64,000 nucleotides of DNA from Candidatus Bipolaricaulota bacterium (lineage in GTDB: Bacteria > Bipolaricaulota > Bipolaricaulia > Bipolaricaulales > Bipolaricaulaceae), in assembly GCA_937921255.1 (NCBI GenBank), contig CAKZSO010000003.1, positions 1 through 64,000 on the forward strand, written 5' to 3'. The translations under genes were made by a program, and so were the position numbers. The first letter of the stretch is position 1; each line of letters opens with the position of its first letter. This document shows positions 10,211 to 20,209 of this stretch, in pieces. The notes under the pieces are model-generated. The model was not told where the DNA came from. It did no database searches and saw only the letters and a list, made by a program, of their open reading frames with translations.

Positions 10211-11440
10211 ATGCGGATCGTCGCCGACCTGCATCTTCACTCCCGGTACTCGCGGGCGACGAGCCCGGACATGGACCTCCCCGGCCTCGCCCACGGGGCG
10301 AAGCAGAAGGGAGTTTCCCTCCTCGGAACGGGGGACTTCACCCACCCCGGCTGGTCGGCCGAGCTCACCGCGCACCTCCTCCCCCTCGACGGCGGCCTGT
10401 ACGCCTACGATGGGGTCCTGTTCCTGTACACGGCCGAGGTCGCCGCGATCTGGAGAGGCGACGGCCGAACCCACCGCGTCCACTTCCTCCTCCTCGCCCC
10501 GGACGCCGAGGGTGCAACAAGGATCAGCCGGGAGCTCGCGAAGATCGGGAGCATCGATGCCGACGGGCGGCCAATGCTCGGGATCTCGGGGGAGAAGCTC
10601 CTCCAGGCCGTGCTCGGCACGTCTCCCGAGGCTGTGCTGATCCCCGCTCACGCCTGGACCCCCTGGTACTCGGTGTTCGGATCCCAATCCGGGTTCGACT
10701 CCCTGGAGGAGGCCCTCGGCGCGGCTGCCGTGCACGTGTTCGCGCTCGAAACCGGTCTCTCCTCCGATCCCCCCATGAACTGGCGGGTCTCAGCCCTGGA
10801 CCGCTACGCCCTCGTTTCCTTCTCCGACGCCCACTCCCCGTCCCGCCTTGGCCGCGAGGCAGCTCTCTTCGACCTTCCCGAACTCTCCTACCCCGCGCTC
10901 GTCGCCGCCCTCCGGGAGAAGAACCCGCAGCGGTTCCTCGGGACAATCGAGTTCTTTCCCGAGAAGGGGAAGTACCACTACGACGGCCACCGCGCCTGCG
11001 GGGTCTCCCTGTCCCCCCCGGAGAGCACCGCCCACGGGAGGGTGTGCCCGAAGTGTGGCCGGCCGGTCACGGTAGGTGTGCTGCACCGGGTGGAGGAGCT
11101 CGCCGACCGCCCCCCCGGGGTTCGGCCCGAGGGGGCGATCCCGTACCGATCGCTGGTCCCGCTCCCGGAGATCCTCGCCCAGGTCCTCGGGAGAGGACCC
11201 GCGACCAAGGGAGTGCAGGCCGAGTACAGCCGGCTCGTAGAGAGGTTTGGAAGCGAGCTGACAATTCTCCTCGACCTGTCTCGGGAGGACCTCGCGCCGA
11301 CAACGTCGCCCCGCGTGGTGGAGGCGATCGCCAAGGTGCGGGCCGGGGACCTCGCGATCCGGCCCGGGTACGATGGCCAGTTTGGGGAGATCCGGATCTC
11401 CCTCAAGGAGGAAAGACGTGAGTCATCCCTCTTCGCCTAA
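10211..11440 (+). CDS. Endonuclease Q-like PHP-domain protein
   Basis: MRIVADLHLHSRYSRATSPDM PHP motif; EFFPEKGKYHYDGHRACGVSLSP; CPKCGRPVTVGVLHRVEELADRP zinc site. Confidence 0.8.
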   Translation: MRIVADLHLHSRYSRATSPDMDLPGLAHGAKQKGVSLLGTGDFTHPGWSAELTAHLLPLDGGLYAYDGVLFLYTAEVAAIWRGDGRTHRVHFLLLAPDAEGATRISRELAKIGSIDADGRPMLGISGEKLLQAVLGTSPEAVLIPAHAWTPWYSVFGSQSGFDSLEEALGAAAVHVFALETGLSSDPPMNWRVSALDRYALVSFSDAHSPSRLGREAALFDLPELSYPALVAALREKNPQRFLGTIEFFPEKGKYHYDGHRACGVSLSPPESTAHGRVCPKCGRPVTVGVLHRVEELADRPPGVRPEGAIPYRSLVPLPEILAQVLGRGPATKGVQAEYSRLVERFGSELTILLDLSREDLAPTTSPRVVEAIAKVRAGDLAIRPGYDGQFGEIRISLKEERRESSLFA

Positions 11441-12578
11441 CGGGAAGCCCCTCCGTGGGCTCCGCGTCATCGACCTGTCCCGGATCCTCGCCGGCCCCTT
11501 GGCGGCGATGTGGATGGCCGACCTCGGGGCCGAGGTGATCAAGGTCGAGCGACCGGGAAACGGGGACGAGACGCGCCGGTGGGGGCCTCCGTTCGTGGGC
11601 GGGGAATCCGCGTACTTTCTCTCGGTCAACCGAGGCAAGCTCGGGATCGCCCTCGACTTCGCCTCCCCTGCCGACCGTCGCGTCCTCGAACGCCTGGTGC
11701 AGGAAAGCGATGTCCTCATCCACAACTTCCTCCCCGAGACCGCGGCCAAGCTCGGCCTCGGCTACGAGCGGCTCCAGGAGCTCAACCCGCACCTCGTCTA
11801 CACGTCCGTAGCTGGGTTCCCGCCCGGACCGTACCGGGACGAGCCGGGGTTTGACGCCCTGATCCAGGCCCTGGGCGGGCTCATGGCGATCACCGGGGAC
11901 GGGGATCGCCCGGTGAAGGTGGGGGTGGCGATCGTAGACGTGCTCACCGCCTGGGCGGCCCTCGCCGGGACCCTCGCGGCCCTTCTCGTCCGGGAGCGGA
12001 CCGGGGAGGGGGGGTACGTGGAGGCGACGTTGGTCGAGTCCTCGGCCGCGGCCCTCGCCAACCAGTCCCAGGCGTTTCTCCTCACCGGGGAGGAACCCCG
12101 GCGGCTGGCCACCGCCCACCCCCACATCGTCCCCTACCAGGCGTTCCCCACCGCGGACGGGCTCCTGATGGTCGCCGTGGGGACCGACGCCCAGTACCGG
12201 GCCCTGTGCGGGGCCCTCGGGCGGCCCGACCTCGCCACCGACCCCCGGTTCGCCACGAACCCCGATCGGGTGAAGCACCGCGAGACCCTGATCGAGCTCC
12301 TGAGCGAGGTCTTTCGAGCTCGCCCACGGGCCGAGTGGACGGCCTGCCTCAAAGAGGTGGGGATCCCCGCCGGCCCGGTGAACACCCTCGGGGAGCTCTT
12401 CGGGGACGAGGGCCTCGTGGGCCGGCTCCTCGTGGAGGTGGACCACCCCACCGTGGGGCGGTACACGAGCGTGGGCTGCCCGATGTCCGCGGCCTGGCCC
12501 CCCTCCCCCCTGCCCCCGCCGCGGCTCGGGGAGCACACCGCGGCCTTCCTCGAACGCCTTGGCATCTCCCGTGGCTGA
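11418..12578 (+). CDS. CaiB/BaiF-family CoA transferase
   Basis: LRGLRVIDLSRILAGPLAAMWMADLGAEVIKVERP...; GTG start. Confidence 0.9.
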   Translation: MSHPSSPNGKPLRGLRVIDLSRILAGPLAAMWMADLGAEVIKVERPGNGDETRRWGPPFVGGESAYFLSVNRGKLGIALDFASPADRRVLERLVQESDVLIHNFLPETAAKLGLGYERLQELNPHLVYTSVAGFPPGPYRDEPGFDALIQALGGLMAITGDGDRPVKVGVAIVDVLTAWAALAGTLAALLVRERTGEGGYVEATLVESSAAALANQSQAFLLTGEEPRRLATAHPHIVPYQAFPTADGLLMVAVGTDAQYRALCGALGRPDLATDPRFATNPDRVKHRETLIELLSEVFRARPRAEWTACLKEVGIPAGPVNTLGELFGDEGLVGRLLVEVDHPTVGRYTSVGCPMSAAWPPSPLPPPRLGEHTAAFLERLGISRG

Positions 12579-13728
12579 GCTCCGGAAGCTCTTCCTCCTC
12601 CGGGAGGACGTGGCCTTCCTCAACCACGGCTCGTTCGGGGCCTGTCCGGAGCCCGTGTTCGAGACCTACCAGCACTGGCAGCGGGAGCTCGAGGCGGAGC
12701 CGGTGGAGTTCCTCGGCCGCCGGTTCGAGGGCCTGCTGGCCGAGGCCCGGGGGGCCCTCGCCGCCTTCCTCGGCTGCGACCCCCTCGACCTCGTCTACCT
12801 CCCCAACGCCACGACAGCGATGAACGTCGTCGCCCGGTCGCTTCCCCTCGGGCCGGGGGACGAGGTCCTGTCCACGGACCACGAGTACGGGGCGGTGGAC
12901 CGGATGTGGCGCTACGTGTGCGCCGAGCGAGGGGCGCGCTACGTCCGGGCCGAGGTTCCTCTCCCGGTACGGTCTTCCGAGGACGTGGTCGAGGCCGTCT
13001 TGGCCCGCCGGACCCCCCGGACGCGGGTCCTGTCGCTTTCCCACATCACCTCCCCCACCGCCCTCCTCGTCCCCGTGGAGGAGCTCGTCCGGCGGGCCCG
13101 GGAGGAGGGGGTCCTCACCGTGGTCGACGGGGCCCACGCCCCGGGCCAGATCCCCCTCGACCTGGAGCTCCTGGGGGCCGACTTCTACGCCGGGAACTGC
13201 CACAAGTGGCTCCTGAGCCCCAAGGGGGCGGGGTTCCTCTACGCCCGGCGAGGGGTCCAAGGGCTCCTCCGGCCCCTCGTGGTCTCCTGGGGCCCGGAGG
13301 GATCGCGTGGCCCGGGGCCGTCGCCGTTCCTGGACGAGCTCGAGTGGACGGGGACCCGGGACATCAGCGCCTACCTCGCCGTCCCGGCGGCGATACAGTT
13401 CCTGAAGGAGCACGACTGGGACACCGTCCGCGCCCGGTCTCGGGAGCTCCTTACGGAGTTCAGCTGGGCGGTGGAGCTTGGGCTTCAGCCGGTAGGCGCG
13501 GGGCCGGAACCGTGGCCCCTCCAGATGCGGTCGTTTCTCCTCCCCCCCTGCGACGGCCGGGCCCTCCAACGGGGGCTCTTCGAGCGGTGGAAGGTCGAGG
13601 TCCCGGTGATCCCCTGGAACAGCCGGCTCCTGCTGCGGGTCTCGGTTCAGGGGTACAACACGGGGCACGACCTGGACAGCCTGGCCGAGGCCCTCGCCCG
13701 CGAGCTCCCGCCTCGGCCCGCCCCCTAG
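12571..13728 (+). CDS. class V (isopenicillin-N-epimerase-like) aminotransferase
   Basis: FLNHGSFGACPEPVFE, VVDGAHAPGQIPLDL, GNCHKWLLSPKGAGFLY. Confidence 0.85.
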   Translation: MAELRKLFLLREDVAFLNHGSFGACPEPVFETYQHWQRELEAEPVEFLGRRFEGLLAEARGALAAFLGCDPLDLVYLPNATTAMNVVARSLPLGPGDEVLSTDHEYGAVDRMWRYVCAERGARYVRAEVPLPVRSSEDVVEAVLARRTPRTRVLSLSHITSPTALLVPVEELVRRAREEGVLTVVDGAHAPGQIPLDLELLGADFYAGNCHKWLLSPKGAGFLYARRGVQGLLRPLVVSWGPEGSRGPGPSPFLDELEWTGTRDISAYLAVPAAIQFLKEHDWDTVRARSRELLTEFSWAVELGLQPVGAGPEPWPLQMRSFLLPPCDGRALQRGLFERWKVEVPVIPWNSRLLLRVSVQGYNTGHDLDSLAEALARELPPRPAP

Positions 13729-14861
13729 CACCCGCCCGCGAGGGACAGCCCCTGGACGAACTCCTCGACAATCCCTGCCAGCTCGGCCAGGCCGTCCAGC
13801 CTGACCTCGGCCGGGACGTCCCGCCTGGAGTGCACCCACCCCAGGTCCAGGGCCCAGAACCGGTTCGCCCGGACAAACGACACCGCCTTCCACCAGGGGC
13901 GGAACGCCAGATGATCCGAGGGGTAGAGCCACGTCCGGCTCACCCCGAGCGCGCGTGCTGCCGCGGTGCGGAGCAGCCGTTCCCTCAATCGCCGACTCCC
14001 CCCGATGAACAGGCGCTTTCCGCGCCCCACGCAGTCGAAATTGGCCACGTAGGTGTTCTTGCGATCCAACGTGATGCCAGAGAGTCCCTGGCCCTTCTGG
14101 CTGAGGTGCCTTCTCACCCACGTCCGCGACCCAAGCAGTCCCTGTTCCTCGAAGTTGAAGAACACGGGCACGACGTTCACACCGTCTGGATGTCCGAGCC
14201 GGTTCACGCACTCCAGCACCGCGAACACGCCCGACGCGTTGTCGTCCGCCCCGGGCGATGCGTTTCCACCCAGGAGGGCGAACGCGAAGGCGCCGAGGAC
14301 GAGGAGGGCGGCGAGGAACCCAGCCGCGGGGTGCAGGGCTCGGAGGAAGCCCACCGCAACCATCACCACGCCCGCGCTCAGGGTGACCCGAGCCACAGAC
14401 CCAGAGAACGGGAACGGCACGGAAACGGCGTCGTAGTGGGCGCACAGGATCACCGTAGGTCGGATCCCGCCGCCCGCGGAACTGGGGTCGGTCCGGGCGA
14501 AGCTCCCAGGATCCTCCGCCGACCCAAAGCCACCGCGCACGCCGTAGACTGCAGCCGGGGTCTGCCTGCGCCTGCCCCACCACACCCTGAGCAGGGGACC
14601 CGCTGCCACGACGAAGAGGACGAGGGACAACGGGTCTCCCAAGCGGACGGTGAGAGCGGCGACGAACGCTGCGCTCACGGCGAGACGCCATCGCGAGAGG
14701 GTGAAGATCGGTTCCTCGAAGGGAGTGAAGCCCGTACGCTGAAGCTGCTCCTTGAGAAAACCGGCGGCGCTGCGGTTGTCCTCGGTGCCGGCCAGACGTC
14801 GTTTCCGGCAAAAACCGTCGAACTGCTCACGGAGCCAGCCTGTAGCCTCCGTCCGCTCCAT
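13725..14861 (-). CDS. M28-family metallopeptidase with transmembrane segments
   Basis: LCAHYDAVSV, GADDNASGVFAVLE, FFNFEEQGLLGSR. Confidence 0.8.
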   Translation of the reverse strand: MERTEATGWLREQFDGFCRKRRLAGTEDNRSAAGFLKEQLQRTGFTPFEEPIFTLSRWRLAVSAAFVAALTVRLGDPLSLVLFVVAAGPLLRVWWGRRRQTPAAVYGVRGGFGSAEDPGSFARTDPSSAGGGIRPTVILCAHYDAVSVPFPFSGSVARVTLSAGVVMVAVGFLRALHPAAGFLAALLVLGAFAFALLGGNASPGADDNASGVFAVLECVNRLGHPDGVNVVPVFFNFEEQGLLGSRTWVRRHLSQKGQGLSGITLDRKNTYVANFDCVGRGKRLFIGGSRRLRERLLRTAAARALGVSRTWLYPSDHLAFRPWWKAVSFVRANRFWALDLGWVHSRRDVPAEVRLDGLAELAGIVEEFVQGLSLAGGC

Positions 14862-14921
14862 CGGTCCCCCCTCTGCCGCGTGATCAGGGCGGCCGGCGGC
14901 CCGTGCCGCGTGCGTGGAGTG

Positions 14922-14997
14922 TGGTGGAGATGAGCGGAGTCGAACCGCCGACCTCCGCGTTGCGAACGCGGCGCTCTCCCAACTGAGCTACATCCCC
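14922..14997 (-). tRNA. tRNA-Ala (CGC)
   Basis: Cloverleaf by eye; anticodon loop TTCGCAA, acceptor GGGGATG/CATCTCC, CCA encoded. Confidence 0.93.
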
Positions 14998-15019
14998 GGA
15001 ACTACGGTTGGGCGGTTGC

Positions 15020-15072
15020 CAGTCGCAGGTTCGTCAGTTTTCGAAACCATCAGCCGCTGAACCTGCGAACTG
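15020..15072. repeat. imperfect inverted repeat between tRNA genes
   Basis: CAGTCGCAGGTT (15020-15031) versus AACCTGCGAACTG (15060-15072), one bulged base. Confidence 0.6.
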
Positions 15073-15078
15073 TCCCTC

Positions 15079-15152
15079 TGGCGGCGCAGGGAGTCGAACC
15101 CTGAACCTCGCGGTTATGGGCCGCGCGCTCTTGCCGGTTGAGCTACACCGCC
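15079..15152 (-). tRNA. tRNA-Met (CAT), elongator-type
   Basis: Acceptor GGCGGTG/CGCCGCC, anticodon loop CCCATAA, CCA not encoded. Confidence 0.88.
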
Positions 15153-15156
15153 CCTC

Positions 15157-15233
15157 TGGTTGCGGGGGCTGGACTTGAACCAGCAACCTCCGGGTTATGA
15201 GCCCGGCGAGCTGCCTAATTGCTCCACCCCGCT
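15157..15233 (-). tRNA. initiator tRNA-fMet (CAT)
   Basis: Unpaired 1-72, CCGGG-CTCATAA-CCCGG anticodon arm with GC pairs, CCA encoded. Confidence 0.93.
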
Positions 15234-15235
15234 TG

Positions 15236-15319
15236 TGCCGAGGGCGGGAGTTGAACCCGCACGAGCTTTCGCTCTGGGGATTTTAAGTCCCCTGCGTCTG
15301 CCGGTTTCGCCACCTCGGC
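15236..15319 (-). tRNA. tRNA-Leu (TAA)
   Basis: Acceptor GCCGAGG/CCTCGGC, loop CTTAAAA, long variable arm, CCA not encoded. Confidence 0.92.
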
Positions 15320-15325
15320 ACGGCT

Positions 15326-15401
15326 TGGAGCGGGAAACGGGATTCGATCCCGCGACCTCCACCTTGGCAAGGTGGCGCTCTACCAACTGAGCTATTCCCG
15401 C
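15326..15401 (-). tRNA. tRNA-Gly (GCC)
   Basis: Acceptor GCGGGAA/TTCCCGC, loop TTGCCAA, U73, CCA encoded. Confidence 0.93.
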
Positions 15402-15442
15402 TTGACCCTTGGATTATACGGGCGAATCCCCACCGGACCAGG

Positions 15443-15527
15443 TGGTGCGAAGGGCGGGACTCGAACCCGCACGCCTTGCGGCACTGGCTCCTAAGGCCAG
15501 CGCGTCTGCCAGTTCCGCCACCTTCGC
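15443..15527 (-). tRNA. tRNA-Leu (TAG)
   Basis: Acceptor GCGAAGG/CCTTCGC, loop CTTAGGA, long variable arm, CCA encoded. Confidence 0.92.
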
Positions 15528-15534
15528 CCCGCCG

Positions 15535-15563
15535 GTTGTAGCCACCCCTCCCCTCCCCGTCAA
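15535..15563 (-). promoter_or_regulatory. sigma70-type promoter of the tRNA array
   Basis: TTGACG - 17 nt - TACAAC, ending 7 nt before tRNA-Leu(TAG) 5' end. Confidence 0.8.
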
Positions 15564-15979
15564 CCCTCGGCGGCCTCGGGGTAGAGGCCGAGGAGGCCTG
15601 TTGGGTCCCGCCGCCGGGCGAGGTGGACCCCCGGGAGCCGGAGGAACACGATCTCCGCCGTGTTGTGGACCGTGGCCGAAAGGAGATGGCCCCCGAGGGC
15701 CGCCCCGCTCTCCCGTCCGGCAACGATGTGAGCGTGGAGAACGGGTTTCCCCCCTTCATCCCCGAGGTTCCCTTGGAGGGAGAGGAGCTCCAGGGGCTCG
15801 GGGATCCGTTCCTCGACGTACTGCGTCCCGTCCCAGTACCCGAGGACGAGGCCGCGGACCATCCCAATCCCGGCCACAAGCCCGAGCGACCCCCACTCGG
15901 GCCGCAGAAGGACCTCGGGGAGCCTCTCCCCATCCTGGCACCGCACGACGACCGCTGAACCCGTCTCGACCTTGAGCAC
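15560..15979 (-). CDS. PPC/DUF296-domain DNA-binding-like protein
   Basis: LLSLQGNLGDEGGKPVLHAHIVAGRESGAALGGHLLSATVHNTAEIVF. Confidence 0.8.
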   Translation of the reverse strand: MLKVETGSAVVVRCQDGERLPEVLLRPEWGSLGLVAGIGMVRGLVLGYWDGTQYVEERIPEPLELLSLQGNLGDEGGKPVLHAHIVAGRESGAALGGHLLSATVHNTAEIVFLRLPGVHLARRRDPTGLLGLYPEAAEG

Positions 15980-15991
15980 CGTCTCCTCCTC

Positions 15992-16019
15992 TTGCGGGGC
16001 CGGCCTGGCCCCCTATCCT
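15992..16019 (+). promoter_or_regulatory. putative promoter upstream of nth
   Basis: TTGCGG - 16 nt - TATCCT; 8 nt from -10 to ATG. Confidence 0.45.
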
Positions 16020-16027
16020 TCCCGGCC

Positions 16028-16708
16028 ATGAACCCCAAAGACCGGATGACGGCCGTGGCCCGGCGCCTCCGGACCCACTACGGCCCCGTCCGGCCTCCCC
16101 GACCTGAGCCCCCCCTGGATCTCCTCGTCCGGACCATTCTTTCCCAGCACACCTCGGACCGCAACCGCGACGCCGCCTACGCCCAGCTCCGCGAGGCGTT
16201 CCCCACCTGGGACTGGGTGGCGACCGCCCGAACGAAGGCGGTGGCGGACGCGATCCGGGGAGCGGGGCTCCACCATCAGCGGGCGGCGCGAATCCAGGAC
16301 GTGCTGCATCGGGTACAAGACGAGCGGGGAACCCTGTCCCTGGATTTCCTCGCGAAGCTCTCCGACGACAGGGCCGTGGAGTGGCTTCTCTCCCTGCCGG
16401 GGGTGGGGAAGAAGACGGCGTACGTCGTCCTCCTGTTCGGGTTCGGGCGCCCGTTTTTCCCGGTGGACACGCACATCGCCCGGGTCACGCAGCGCCTCGG
16501 GTTGTGGGACGGCCGGGGAGACCCCCACAACCTCCTCGCTCCGCTTGTCCCGCCGGGGGCGGAGTTGGAGCTCCACCTTCAGCTCATCCGGCTCGGCCGG
16601 GAGCTGTGCCGACCCCGCGCTCCGCGCTGCCCCGACTGCCCGCTCCTCGGTCTCTGCCCCTCCGGGAAGCAGAGCGTACAATCCCCGCCGGGAAAGGAGA
16701 CCCGATGA
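16028..16708 (+). CDS. nth: endonuclease III
   Basis: Helix-hairpin-helix LPGVGKKTAYVVL, VDTHIARVTQRLGL, Fe-S cluster Cys motif CRPRAPRCPDCPLLGLC. Confidence 0.93.
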   Translation: MNPKDRMTAVARRLRTHYGPVRPPRPEPPLDLLVRTILSQHTSDRNRDAAYAQLREAFPTWDWVATARTKAVADAIRGAGLHHQRAARIQDVLHRVQDERGTLSLDFLAKLSDDRAVEWLLSLPGVGKKTAYVVLLFGFGRPFFPVDTHIARVTQRLGLWDGRGDPHNLLAPLVPPGAELELHLQLIRLGRELCRPRAPRCPDCPLLGLCPSGKQSVQSPPGKETR

Positions 16709-17246
16709 ACCGACAGGAAGCCCTGGCCCTCGTCCAGGAGAGGGTGAAGACGAAGAACCTCGTGAAGCACATGCTCGCCGTGGAGGCGGGGATGCGGGCC
16801 CTCGCCCCGCGGTTTGGGGAGGACCCGGAACGGTGGGGACTGGCCGGCCTTGTCCACGACCTCGACTACGAGGAGACGAAGGACCGACCGGACGTCCACG
16901 GCCGCAAGACGGTTGAGTTCCTGCGGGCTCGCGGGTTCGCCGACGCGGGGATCCTCGACGCAATCCTCGCCCACGCCGGGCACAAGGAACCGGAGACCCC
17001 CATCGAGATCGCCCTTACCGCGGTGGACCCCTTGACCGGCCTGGTCGTCGCCGCGGCGCTCGTCCACCCCGACAGGATCGGGGGGCTTACCCCCCAGAAC
17101 GTCCTCAACCGCTACCGGGAGAAGGGGTTCGCCCGCTCAGCGTCGCGGGAGGGGATCGCCCTCGGGGCCAAGCTCGGGATGTCCCTCGACGAGTTCGTCG
17201 GCGCCGTCCTCTCCGCGATGCAGGCGGCCCGAGCCGACCTCGGGCT

Positions 17247-17250
<4 letters not shown>
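16705..17250 (+). CDS. HD-domain phosphohydrolase-like protein
   Basis: [28 protein letters not shown]...ILAHAGH. Confidence 0.85.
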
Positions 17251-18422
<1,172 letters not shown>

Positions 18423-18519
18423 CTCTCCTCCTCGGGGCCAGCTTACCGAGCCTCCCTCGCCCGTTCAAAGGGGGACGGGTAGAATGCCGACCGGATCACA
18501 CCGACCACAGGGGGGAGCG

Positions 18520-19494
18520 ATGCGCATTCTCGTCACAGGGGCCACAGGGCAGATCGGATCAGAGCTCACACTCGAGCTACGCCAGCGCTACGGGGGAGAT
18601 CAGGTCGTCGCTGCGGGGCACCGCAAGCCGGCGTCGGACGACCTCACGACGTCGGGGCCGTTCGTCACCCTCGACGTCGCGGACCGAGACGCGCTGGCCC
18701 GCGTCCTCCGCGACCACAAGATCGAGGTCGTCTACCACCTCGCCGCGGTCCTGTCCGCCACCGGCGAGCAGAACCCCCAGCGGGCGTGGGAGGTCAACGT
18801 GAACGGGCTGTACAACCTCCTCGAGCTCGCCCGCGAGGGCGGGATCGCCCAGATCTTCCACCCGAGCTCGATCGCCGTGTTCGGCCCTCGCACCCCCCGC
18901 GACCGCACCCCCCAGGACACGGTCCTCTCCCCGACGACGATGTACGGGGTGACGAAGGTCACGGGGGAGCTCCTCGCCGACTACTACGCCCACCGCTACG
19001 GCCTGGACATCCGCGGGCTCCGCTACCCGGGGATCATCTCCAGCGTCACCCCGCCGGGAGGCGGGACCACGGACTACGCCGTGGAAATGTTCTACTACGC
19101 GGTGGAGGGGAAACCCTACACGTGCTTCGTCCGCGACGACACCGCCCTTCCGATGATGTACATGCCGGACTGCCTGCAGTCGGCGATCGACCTGATGGAG
19201 GCGCCGTGCGCGCGGCTCCGCTACCGGACGTACAACATCACCGCGATGAGCTTCACCGCCGGCGAGCTCGCCGCCGAGATCCGCACGCACGTGCCGGGGT
19301 TCCGGGTCGAGTACGTGCCCGACTTCCGCCAGGCGATTGCCGACTCGTGGCCGCGGTCGATTGACGACTCGGCGGCGCGAGCGGAGTGGGGGTGGGCGCC
19401 CCGGTACGGGCTACCGGAGATGGTAACGGAGATGCTCCAGGCCCTCCGGGCCCGGCACGCCGCGGGAAAGCTCTACCCCGCGGAGGGGAGGTAG
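18520..19494 (+). CDS. NAD-dependent epimerase-like L-threonine 3-dehydrogenase
   Basis: [37 protein letters not shown]; divergent from kbl. Confidence 0.8.
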   Translation: MRILVTGATGQIGSELTLELRQRYGGDQVVAAGHRKPASDDLTTSGPFVTLDVADRDALARVLRDHKIEVVYHLAAVLSATGEQNPQRAWEVNVNGLYNLLELAREGGIAQIFHPSSIAVFGPRTPRDRTPQDTVLSPTTMYGVTKVTGELLADYYAHRYGLDIRGLRYPGIISSVTPPGGGTTDYAVEMFYYAVEGKPYTCFVRDDTALPMMYMPDCLQSAIDLMEAPCARLRYRTYNITAMSFTAGELAAEIRTHVPGFRVEYVPDFRQAIADSWPRSIDDSAARAEWGWAPRYGLPEMVTEMLQALRARHAAGKLYPAEGR

Positions 19495-19859
19495 GCGACG
19501 GCCTCGATCTCGATCCGGGCGTCCTTGGGGAGGCGCCTCACCTCGACGCACGCCCGGGCTGGCGGGTCGCGGTCGAAGAACGTCGCGTAGACGGAGTTCA
19601 CCGCCCCGAAGTCGTTCATGTCGGCGAGGTAGATCGTGACCTTGACGAGGTCCCGGAGCGTCCCCCCGGCGGCCTCCACGATCCGGGCGACGTTCTCCAG
19701 GCACAGCCGGGTCTGGTCCCCAATCGGCCCGTGGAGGAGCTCCCCCGCCGGCAAGGCCGGGAGCTGGCCGGAGACGAACAGGAACGGGCCCGCCTGTACC
19801 GCAGGCGAGTACGGGCCGTAGACCGGGGCTCCACGGGGAACGACCGCCCGGCGGGCCAT
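19473..19859 (-). CDS. RidA/YjgF-family protein
   Basis: [20 protein letters not shown]...[26 protein letters not shown]. Confidence 0.9.
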   Translation of the reverse strand: MARRAVVPRGAPVYGPYSPAVQAGPFLFVSGQLPALPAGELLHGPIGDQTRLCLENVARIVEAAGGTLRDLVKVTIYLADMNDFGAVNSVYATFFDRDPPARACVEVRRLPKDARIEIEAVAYLPSAG

Positions 19860-20209
19860 CACACCCAGGTGAGGCGGGCCATCTCCGCCCCGTCCCCGCG
19901 GCGGGGCCCCAGCTTGAGGACCCGGGTGTAACCGCCGTCGCGGTCCTTGTACTGGGGGCCGAGCTCGGTGAACAGCTTCGCTGTCGCCTCCTTGCTCTGG
20001 AGGACGGAGTACGCCCGGCGCTGGGATGCCTGATCGCCCTTCCGGGCCCAGGTCACGAGCCGTTCCACCAACGCCTGGGTCGCCTTGGCGCGGGAGGGGG
20101 TGGTGTCCACCTTCCCGTACAGGATGAGGTCCTTGGCCTGCCCAGCCAGCACCGCCTTGCGGCGGTCGCTCGTCATGCTGAGCTTGGGTACCTTGCAGCG
20201 ATGGCGCAT
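19859..20209 (-). CDS. rplQ: 50S ribosomal protein L17
   Basis: [21 protein letters not shown]...[22 protein letters not shown]. Confidence 0.95.
   Translation of the reverse strand: MRHRCKVPKLSMTSDRRKAVLAGQAKDLILYGKVDTTPSRAKATQALVERLVTWARKGDQASQRRAYSVLQSKEATAKLFTELGPQYKDRDGGYTRVLKLGPRRGDGAEMARLTWV

Noticed and set aside
12349-14811. 820-aa minus-strand ORF over the aminotransferase and peptidase region
   Set aside because: Arg/Gly/Pro-rich shadow ORF; real genes are aminotransferase (+) and M28 peptidase (-)
13725-14861. Genomic island or integrase next to tRNAs
   Set aside because: No integrase, att-like duplication of a tRNA 3' end, or mobile genes seen; the neighbour is an M28 peptidase
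14922-15540. Direct-repeat-like blocks suggesting a CRISPR array
   Set aside because: The repeats are T-arm GGTTCGAxTCC sequences of adjacent tRNA genes; no regular repeat-spacer pattern
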